Below are positions 45,096 through 53,000 of a stretch of 64,000 nucleotides of DNA, one piece after another. The stretch is from Mycolicibacterium sp. CH28 (GTDB lineage: Bacteria; Actinomycetota; Actinomycetes; Mycobacteriales; Mycobacteriaceae). Below the pieces are notes generated by a model. It saw only the letters and a list, made by a program, of their open reading frames with translations, was not told the origin of the DNA and did not search any database. Within the stretch, counting starts at the first letter, position 1, and each line of letters starts with the position of its first letter. The stretch spans positions 310,001 to 374,000 of the forward strand of contig NZ_SRLQ01000004.1 in the NCBI RefSeq assembly GCF_004745805.1. The letters run 5' to 3'. The translations under genes were made by a program, and so were the position numbers.

Positions 45096-46198
45096 CAGCC
45101 GACCCCCACTTCGGGGTAGGGAAAACCAGGTGGAGCCGGTAGCGCGTCGTCGACGTACGTCCGCAAGGCGGCATCGCACGCCGCGTAGCCCCAATTCATC
45201 ACCTGTTGGGCCTGCATGGTGTCCATCCGCTTGAGGCGTGTCTTGATCATCGCGAGAGCCTTGGTGGCGTCCCGCGGCGCGGGGAGGGCCGGATTTCGGG
45301 CGGCGAAGCGGGTGTAGTCGGTGTTGATCGCCCAAAACGCACCGCGGCGCTGGTGGCTTGCCAGCAGACCGACGATCTGACGCCGGCGGAGTCGCCGTAC
45401 CTCGACGTCGACGGTGCTGAGGACTCGTAACAGCCCCTGCACCCAGTTCCTCTTCGGGCGGGGTTGTTCGTTGAACGTGCCTCCACCGTCGCTGACAAAG
45501 ACTGTTGCGCAGTTCTTTACCACCGGCTCAAGTCCGAGGTTGTCGTACACCCCGCCGTCGCAGAGTTGCACCTGGGATCCCTGAACGCGGAGTACATGCG
45601 GGGACAGGAATGGAGGGAAAGCCGAACTCGCGGCGACGGCTTCGGCCAACGAGATTGTGGGGCGGCTGGTGGCCGGCGTGCTCCAGTCGCCCATCACGTC
45701 TCGGCTGAACTTCCAGAGCCGCCCGTTGGTGAGATTGGTCGCCAGAATCGAAAAACGCGGCCCGTCGGGATGCGGCAGATCTTGAAGCGTCGCGCCGCGA
45801 AACAGCAACGCGTCGTAGCGTTTCTGGACTCGGTTGGAGATCCGCCCGGGCACCAGCAGACCGGTCAGGATGGCAGGCAGATCGATCGTCCTACCCGCCA
45901 GATCCAGGATCGGCCGTTCCACGAGCGATTCGAAGTCGCACGCTACGCCGCCTGGGCCGAACTCCAGCCGATTCCACACCCGCCCAAGGTGGGCGGCGAT
46001 GATGGAACCGCCGGAGACCGATGCGACGTCGGTGAGTTGTCGCAGCCAACCTGTCTCGTTGAGTCGCCGCAGTGTCCCCAGATGAAACACCATCGCCCGG
46101 TATCCGCCACCGGACAGGCACAGGCCTACGCCGTTGCTTGGCGGTGATCCCGCCAGTTCGAGAATGTCCGGTTCGTCACGGAAGGTGTTGTCACCCAT
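45095..46198 (-). CDS. Patatin-like phospholipase
   Basis: A 367-residue patatin/cPLA2-type lipase. Oxyanion-hole loop LSGGGYRAM at residues 29-36; nucleophile S62 in SVSGGSI, the GVSGGS form typical of cytosolic phospholipase A2-like enzymes; catalytic Asp D214 in LCDGGVYDNLG. No signal peptide, so it acts on membranes from inside the cell. The ATG at 46198 is preceded by GGGG; a GTG at 46252 would add 18 residues. First gene of the patatin/CHAT/MBL operon. Patatins are established toxic effectors in several anti-phage systems (for example CapV in CBASS), which fits its partners here. Confidence 0.88.
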   Translation of the reverse strand: MGDNTFRDEPDILELAGSPPSNGVGLCLSGGGYRAMVFHLGTLRRLNETGWLRQLTDVASVSGGSIIAAHLGRVWNRLEFGPGGVACDFESLVERPILDLAGRTIDLPAILTGLLVPGRISNRVQKRYDALLFRGATLQDLPHPDGPRFSILATNLTNGRLWKFSRDVMGDWSTPATSRPTISLAEAVAASSAFPPFLSPHVLRVQGSQVQLCDGGVYDNLGLEPVVKNCATVFVSDGGGTFNEQPRPKRNWVQGLLRVLSTVDVEVRRLRRRQIVGLLASHQRRGAFWAINTDYTRFAARNPALPAPRDATKALAMIKTRLKRMDTMQAQQVMNWGYAACDAALRTYVDDALPAPPGFPYPEVGVG

Positions 46199-46654
46199 GC
46201 TGCCCCGATTGACTGAGTTGTAGTTCGCCAAAGATGTCGGGTGTTCGCCCACCCGGAACGCCCGGTCGGGAGGGCCTGCAACGCGTACCTAGCTGATCGG
46301 AAGGCTAACCCAAGTCGTGGCCCCAACTGGGCGGAACCGGCAAAGCGCACTGCGCGTGGAATGTGCCGCTGGTCAACCAGATCCGTCGCTCCCGCCCGTG
46401 CGACAACCGGGTGGCCGAGGTGAGCCGAAGAGTGACTTTCTCGACGCGCAGTCCGGATCGGCGATCGATCGGTGTTGCGCCCCCATGGAGAGCCCGCGAG
46501 CCGCCGATGATCCCACGATGATGGCGGGGGGAGCTCGCCCATGTTCGGGCCTAGTCGGTGCCCGCCCATCAACGCTGGCAAATATCGGTGCGGGGCCGCT
46601 GCTCATGTCGTATCGTTTGGCGGTCGGTCGCTTCTGCCGCTGGGGGGTTGGGGT
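46199..46654. other. Divergent intergenic region, nothing specific recognised
   Basis: 456 bases between the patatin start (minus strand) and the PecA-like protease start (plus strand). It must contain two divergent promoters, but no perfect dyad, phased repeat or RNA gene stands out. Open frames across it are unconvincing extensions of the flanking genes. GGGGGG just before 46655 serves as ribosome site. Confidence 0.5.
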
Positions 46655-48373
46655 ATGGCAATGCTGCGGTCCTGTGCGCGGCTGGGCGCTGCAACGTTCC
46701 TGGTCGGTCTCACGCTTGCCGGACCCCATATCGGCGTAGCGAGCGCCGACGAGGGTGCCGACTCCGGTGCGGCACCGTCGTCTCAGGCCGGTGCTAGCAA
46801 GCCCGCGCGGTCGGTGGCGACATCGGCCCGGAGTGGGCATGCCCCGCGAACCGGTAGCACCGCCGGTTCTGCCGGCGCCGGAGCGCGGACACCGGTGACG
46901 CAGGCTCGCGCTGCTGCATCCGCGCCGGTGGTCGGTGCCCGCCTCCCAGCGACTCAGCGGCAAACCCGATCACCGGGCACCCCTTCTGCGTCCACCCCTT
47001 CTGCGCCGACTGCGACCGTGCAAGCCGGCGCGTCGACCACGACGCAGGCACCGGCGGTGGGTCAGCTGCGGACGGCCACGGAAGCAGCGGCACCCGTCGC
47101 TGCTTCGCAGGCCGCAAGCATCGGTTCCCCGATTGAGGGCATCGGCTCGGGCTTCAACGCGGTCCTCACCAGAGCCGCCAATTGGCTGGCCACGTTGCCG
47201 ACCAACCCGGTCACCGATCTGTTGCAAGGCACCGTCTACTTGCTGCGCCGCACGTTCTTCCCGTCCAGCGTGGGCGTCGTCACCAAGCCAATCGTGGTGC
47301 CGGTCTACCTGACCACGGTCAACGGCGGGCCGAACCAGAAGCTCGGCATCTACGTCGGCCTGGGCTCGAATGCGTCACCGGCGCTGTTCGAGTTGGACAC
47401 CGGCGGGCCCGGGCTGTACGGGGCCTACGCGCCACTGAACACCCTGAACTCGAACTGGTGGGGCGACGGCGTTGTGACCACGTCCACGACGGTGGACGTG
47501 CTCTACGACAGCGGCAACTACTACCAGGGTTATGCCGCCACCACGCAGGTCTCGCTGTACAACTCCGACGGCACGCCGTTGCTGTCGACGGCCCGCGCCA
47601 TCGTCGGCCAGATGGACAGCATCTCCAACGGCTCAACGTCGCTGTGGACCCCGGACGGCAGCACGACGCCGCCCATCGACGGCGCCTTCTACGGCGATTT
47701 TGGGCTGGCCCAGCCGTATAACACCAACGGGATCACCAACGTCTTGGCCCAGCTCGTCTACACCAACGGTGTGCAGCCCGGCTACCGCGTCCACATGGAC
47801 GCCAACGGCACGTGCTGGCTGCAGATCGGGCTGACCTCCGCAGACCTGCAAGATCCGACCGGTGCCTACATCCCCCAGGTGGTCGACCCGGCCGCGCCGT
47901 CGTGGGCAACGAACCCCCACAGCCGGGTCCGCTACTACAGCGAGCAGTCATTCCTGGCCAACATCACGATCTCCACCAAGGACCCGACCACCGGCGCCGA
48001 CGTCACCGTCCTTTCCAGCGCGAACGTCGGCATGACCGCTGACACCGGGGCGAGCACAGTCCTGCACAACACCGATATGACACCGCTTCCGCTGCCTACG
48101 CAGTACGCCGCCATCACCGACGCCGGCTACCTGGAGAACGGACTGCAGTTCTACGTATCGGCCACCACGACCACCGGTGCGCAGGTCACGCTCTACGACT
48201 TCGCCACCGACGCGTCGGTGTCCGGGGCGGTAGGAGTCCAAAACGACAAGCCGGGTAACACGACCTACTACCTGAACACCGGAATCCTGCTGTTCCGGGA
48301 GAACGACATCGTCTACTACCTCGGAAGTGCCAGCGGTGGCGGCCTGTTCGGCGTCATCCCGCATACCACGTAG
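46655..48373 (+). CDS. Exported PecA-like aspartic protease
   Basis: A 572-residue exported protein. Signal peptide (LGAATFLVGLTLAGPHIGVA) ending SADEG; Ala/Thr/Ser/Pro-rich spacer to about residue 160; conserved module NWLATLPTNPVTDLLQG at about 175-192 and LLRRTFF; then a protease domain. Two aspartyl motifs are visible, D248 (FELDTGGPGLYGAY) and D463 (MTADTGASTVLHN), 215 residues apart, matching the bilobal pepsin-like arrangement of mycobacterial PE_PGRS35/PecA-type proteases. It lacks a PE domain. The ATG at 46655 follows a G-rich ribosome site. Natural substrates of such proteases are surface PE/PPE-type or lipase proteins. Confidence 0.85.
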   Translation: MAMLRSCARLGAATFLVGLTLAGPHIGVASADEGADSGAAPSSQAGASKPARSVATSARSGHAPRTGSTAGSAGAGARTPVTQARAAASAPVVGARLPATQRQTRSPGTPSASTPSAPTATVQAGASTTTQAPAVGQLRTATEAAAPVAASQAASIGSPIEGIGSGFNAVLTRAANWLATLPTNPVTDLLQGTVYLLRRTFFPSSVGVVTKPIVVPVYLTTVNGGPNQKLGIYVGLGSNASPALFELDTGGPGLYGAYAPLNTLNSNWWGDGVVTTSTTVDVLYDSGNYYQGYAATTQVSLYNSDGTPLLSTARAIVGQMDSISNGSTSLWTPDGSTTPPIDGAFYGDFGLAQPYNTNGITNVLAQLVYTNGVQPGYRVHMDANGTCWLQIGLTSADLQDPTGAYIPQVVDPAAPSWATNPHSRVRYYSEQSFLANITISTKDPTTGADVTVLSSANVGMTADTGASTVLHNTDMTPLPLPTQYAAITDAGYLENGLQFYVSATTTTGAQVTLYDFATDASVSGAVGVQNDKPGNTTYYLNTGILLFRENDIVYYLGSASGGGLFGVIPHTT

Positions 48374-48419
48374 ACAGTTGGTTTTGTAGCGGAAACAGTT
48401 GCGCCAGAAGGGTATACGC

Positions 48420-50054
48420 ATGGCTAAGCGACGAAGCGGTACGGGGCGCCTGGTGGCGTTGCAGATCCGGCCCCGTACCTGGCTGGCGATCGGCGCCCTG
48501 GCCGCCGGGCCCGCGCTGACCATTGGCTCCGCGGTGGCCCACGCCGACCCCGCACCGTCCCCGGCCCCGAGCCCGGGACTGGCCCACGTCGCGACCGGTG
48601 CATCGTCGACCCTGAAGCGGTCGGCATCGGCCGCCGTGACCGTGCAGTGGAGGCCAGGCAGCATCCTGAACCTGCTGATCGCCAACGGCACGGCGGAGCA
48701 CCCCAATGCCGGTCTGCTGATCGGCAACGGCTTCAGCTACGACGCCACCACCTGCACCGGCACCGCCACCTGCACCGGGGGACGCGGCGGATCGCTGTTC
48801 GGATCCGGCGGCAACGGCTGGAACGGCGGATCTGGCGGGGACGCCGGACTCTTCCTGGGCTCGGCCGGCAACGGCGGCGCCGCGTCGAGCACCTGCACCA
48901 GCAACTGCACCGGCGGACAAGGCGGTGACGCCGGACTGCTCGGCAACGGCGGCGCCGGGGGTGCCGGCGGCGGAGGCTCGGCCGGCGGGAACGGCGGTGC
49001 CGGCGGCCTGGTCGGGGGAAACGGTGGTGCCGGCGGGAACGGCGGCGCCGGTGGGAACGGTGGTAACGGCGGCAACGCTTCGCGGTTCGGCCTGTCGGGT
49101 TCCGGCGGTGCGGGCGGCACCGGTGGAGCGGCCACCGCGGGTCTGACCGGAAACACCGGGTCCATCGGCGGCAGCGGCCCGCGCGGCGGCAACGGCGGTA
49201 ACGGTGGCAGCGGCAGCCTGATCTTCGGTGCCGGTGGCACGGGCGGAAACGGTGGCGCCGGCGGGGCGGGCGGCGCCGGCGGTCCGGGCGCGAACGCCAC
49301 CCAGGCTGGACAGACCGGGGGCACAGGCGGGAACGGCGGTGTCGGTGGCACGGGCGGCACGGGCGGGAACGGCGGTTCGGGTGCGGTCCTGCTCTTCTTC
49401 GCGCCGGCGTGGACCGTGGGTGGCGGCGGCTGGGGCGGTGCCGGCGGCGACGCCGGCCTGGGCGGTACGGGTGGAGCGGGCGGTGCCGGCGACGCGACGC
49501 ACAAGGACGGCGGCACCGGCGGAACAGGGGGAGAGCCGGGCGTGCCCGGCTCCGGTGGTACCGCCGGCCAGCCGGGCGGCAGCGGTGCCCGCCCCGCCCT
49601 CGACGGGGTCACCGGCGCGTACGGCGTTACCGGAGGAGACGGCGGTGTCGGCGGTGTCGGCTTCGCCGCCATCGGCTCGGGGAACACCGGCGGGGACGGC
49701 GGCACCGGGGGCGACGGCGGCTCGGTGGGAGCCGGCGGTGCCGGTGGGGCCGGCGGTCAGGGCGGCCCGGATGGCGGAACCGGCGGCGCCGGGGGAACCG
49801 GTGGCCGGGGCGGCGCGGCGGTTGGCAAGGGTGGTGTCGGCGGTACCGGCGGAGTCGGCGGAAACGGCGGCGGCAAGGGCGGTGCCGGCGGCACCGGCGG
49901 CGACGCGCAGGCACCGCTGAGCAATGGGGGCAACGGCGGTACCGGTGGCGCCGGCGGCACCCCCGATGGCAAGGGCGGCAAGGGCGGTGCCGGTGGAAGC
50001 GGCGGGTCGCTGGGTAGGTCCGGCAAGCCAGGCCAGGACGGCAGCGACCAGTAG
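48420..50054 (+). CDS. Exported PGRS-type glycine-rich protein without a PE domain
   Basis: A 544-residue protein. Residues 1-43 form an ordinary signal peptide (RTWLAIGALAAGPALTIGSAVA-type core) ending HADPAP. After a short spacer, residues about 95-540 are almost entirely GGxGG-type repeats (GGNGGAGG, GGTGGAGGAGG), as in the PGRS domains of PE_PGRS proteins, with two Cys pairs near the start (TTCTGTATCTGG, SSTCTSNCTGG). No PE domain is present. AGAAGGG is 7 bases before the ATG. Composition is extremely G-rich, so antisense frames look open but are not genes. Likely a cell-surface polyglycine-II-like scaffold. Confidence 0.85.
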   Translation: MAKRRSGTGRLVALQIRPRTWLAIGALAAGPALTIGSAVAHADPAPSPAPSPGLAHVATGASSTLKRSASAAVTVQWRPGSILNLLIANGTAEHPNAGLLIGNGFSYDATTCTGTATCTGGRGGSLFGSGGNGWNGGSGGDAGLFLGSAGNGGAASSTCTSNCTGGQGGDAGLLGNGGAGGAGGGGSAGGNGGAGGLVGGNGGAGGNGGAGGNGGNGGNASRFGLSGSGGAGGTGGAATAGLTGNTGSIGGSGPRGGNGGNGGSGSLIFGAGGTGGNGGAGGAGGAGGPGANATQAGQTGGTGGNGGVGGTGGTGGNGGSGAVLLFFAPAWTVGGGGWGGAGGDAGLGGTGGAGGAGDATHKDGGTGGTGGEPGVPGSGGTAGQPGGSGARPALDGVTGAYGVTGGDGGVGGVGFAAIGSGNTGGDGGTGGDGGSVGAGGAGGAGGQGGPDGGTGGAGGTGGRGGAAVGKGGVGGTGGVGGNGGGKGGAGGTGGDAQAPLSNGGNGGTGGAGGTPDGKGGKGGAGGSGGSLGRSGKPGQDGSDQ

Positions 50055-50077
50055 CGCGGCGCCGCGCCCACCCCGCT

Positions 50078-53000
50078 CTAGGTGGTTACCTGAACGCCCT
50101 GTGAGAACTGCGAGCTGTTCGCCGCGCCCAAGACCGGCGTGGCGACGACGGTGATCCAGTAGCCGGGGATCGTCGCGCCCGCGGCCACATCGGCGGTGAA
50201 GTCGCCCGACGTGGTGTTGACGGTGCCGAGCAACTGGCGGCCCTGGACGTTGCTCGCGTCGCCGGTCGGGCTGGCGAACACCTGCACCTGGAACGGCCCG
50301 CTATAGCCGCCGGAGCCCGCCACCGAGCCGGTGACCCTGATCGTCGAGGAGCCGACCAGGCTGGCGGTCGCGGAATTGACCACCGGAGTCGGCTGGCCGC
50401 CGTTGCCACCGTTGGTCAGCGCGATGCCCTGACCGGCATTGCCGTAGATAGAGTTTCCGTACATCGCGTTGCCGCTGGAACCGCTGCCGTTGACCGTGAC
50501 CCCATTGCGGCCGTTGCCGCCGATGGTGTTGCCCTGGATGCTGAGGTTGGTGACCCCGGCCGGGATCGTCGGGTTTGTGAAGTGCTGGGCCTCGAAAACC
50601 CCACCAGCACTGGCGAATGCCTTCGCCTGGTTGCTGTCGCCGGTCACCGGCGCATAGAGGCCCAGATAGCCGCCCGCGGCGTCGTAGAGGTAGTTCATCC
50701 CGGCGATGACGCGGCGGCCGGTGTTGAAGAACTGACTGCTCAGCGGGGGCATGTTCTGGGAGTAGACGCCGGCAAGCGGATCGAAGTACGACACCGACGT
50801 CGCGGTCATCTGATTGTTCTGATCGGTCGGGTCGACGGTGTAGCTGATCTTGCCTCCGGAGTTGAGCAGATCGACGCTCATCGGACCGGTGAAGGTCGAT
50901 GAGGGCGACTGTGCCGGCAGCGTCAGAATCCCGGTAGCGATTCCGATGTCGATCACCACGGGTCCGGTCGGCTGTGGCTGGCTACTGGTGGCCGGCAGTT
51001 TCACCTGGCCGGTGGCGGGCTGCCAATCCGGGGCCGTCTGTCCGTCCTGGGCCAGACCGGACGGGTTCAGATCGGTGTAGGCATAGGACGTTCCGCCGTC
51101 GGTGACCGAGCTGTCGAGCCCGAGGGTTACCCCGTCGGCGGTGATCACGTAGCCGGGACGCATCGTGCCGGCCTGCATCTCAGAGAGGTTGAGGAACGCG
51201 TTGTAGCCCTGGTTCGTGGTGTCGGTGGTGGGAGCCGTACCCAACCCGCTGCGGTCGAAGCCCACGCCGAAATTGGCCACCGGCGCCAGGATCTCGACAC
51301 CGGTCGTCGAGTCGCGGTTGTCGGCGTAGTTGGCCCACCAGCCGCCCGGGATCGTGACGAATCCCGGCTGACCGCCGGTGGTGTTGACCTGGATCGGCAC
51401 CTGCTGGGTCTGGCTGCCATTGGTGATCGTCACCGTGCCGCTGGCCGTGGTGGTCTGGAATGTGGTGGTGGGTGAGGTGCTGCCAGGGGGTGGCGTCATC
51501 GACGCACCCACGGCGGTGACCACCAGGACCGGCACCTCGGCGGTGGCGACCTTTTGCCCGCCCGCGCCGACCCACTGCGATTGGGGGAACGTGACGGTGG
51601 TCTTCACCCACGTGCCGAAGTAGAGCCGATTGGAGCTGTTCAGGTAGATGTAGCCAGGGGTTCCGTTGGTGATGTCCAGGTTGGGAACTTGGTACTGGTC
51701 GAAGTACAGACCGCGTGATCCGGTGTCGAGGTTGACGATCAGCGGCGACGCACCGTTGAGTGACACCGCGACCTGTGGATCCGCTGGGGTTGGGGTGTAG
51801 AAGCCGGGGTCGTTTGCGTAATGCAGCACGTAGTGGCCGAAGGCGTACGGGTTGGCGCCGCCAGTGGAGTCCTGGTAGCCGCTGAGCGGGTTCCCGTAGT
51901 CGTCGAGGGCCTGCTGCAAACCTGCGCCCAGCGAGATGCCGTCACCGTGATTGTTGACGATCGTGTTCCCGGTGACGATGGTGCCGGTGAAGTCCCCGCC
52001 GCTGAAATCGATGCCGGCACCGCCGTTGTATTGCACGGTGTTACCCGAGATCAGCACACCCTGCACACCGTCGGGGGCGGCGATGCCGCTGCGGCGGTTG
52101 TACTGAATCGTGTTGCCCGCGATGACAGTACCGGTGTAGTTGCCCGCCGCCAGCACTATGCCCTGCGCATTGGGCCCCGAGGCGGCGTACCCCCAGTTGT
52201 TGCTGGTGCCCACGGCGCCGATCGTGTTGTTGCGGATGGACAGCCCGTTGACGGCCCCCAGGGTTTCGACGCCGAAGGCGGAGTTGCCGATGATCGTGTT
52301 GTTGGCGATCAGCGTGCCCGTGTAGTTCTGGCCTGCGAATTGGATACCGTCGTAGACATTGTTGGCGACGGTGAATCCCTGGATCGCCGACGACTGTGAA
52401 TCCCCTTGGAAGACAACACCGCTACCGGTGAAATTCGCGATCGAGCCGCCGTTGGAGAACACCGCCGTGACGTCTTTGCCGACCGACAGTCCGGTGCTCT
52501 GCGACTGGGGAAGGCTGCCGTCGAGGGTGACCGACCGTGCGGCGGTGACGGTATCGGTGTTGCTGACCGCTAGGCCACCCAAGGCATTGTGTGCGCCGAC
52601 CGCGCCGTTGAACTGCACGCTGCTGTTCTTGGCCGACACCGTCAGGACGGTGCCCGCGCCCGGCACGGAATCGACCGCCTGGCCGAAGGTGATGGGTGCG
52701 CCGGTGGTCGCCACCGACGTGGGGCCGGCGATCGTCGTCGACCCGGCCACCGAGAAGGCGCCTGAGTTGGTCGTGTAGGCGCCGTTGAGCGTGGCGTCAC
52801 CGCCGTAGGACTGGGCGCCGTCGGTGGTAACCGAGGCCGAGACCGTGGATCCGCCCCCGGTGGTGGTCAGTTTTCCGAGCGCCTTCTGACCGCCTACTGC
52901 GCGCACGAATGTCGTCCTGCCGCGTGAATTGACCTGCAGCCACTGTACATTCGCATTTGCCGCATCGACGGTGCCGGAGAATGTCGCATTCCCGCGGTTG

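Noticed and set aside
48354..49705. Long open frames antisense to the glycine-rich gene
   Set aside because: GGC/GGT-rich coding makes all other frames free of stops; the antisense products are Pro/Arg/Ala runs without domain or ribosome site.
48780..50040. CRISPR-like or satellite repeats
   Set aside because: The periodicity comes from GGxGG codons, units are unequal, and there are no constant repeats with unique spacers.
50054..50067. GCGCGGCGCCGCGC palindrome as terminator
   Set aside because: Perfect palindrome with no loop cannot fold as a hairpin without breaking its centre; GC-rich chance is likely.
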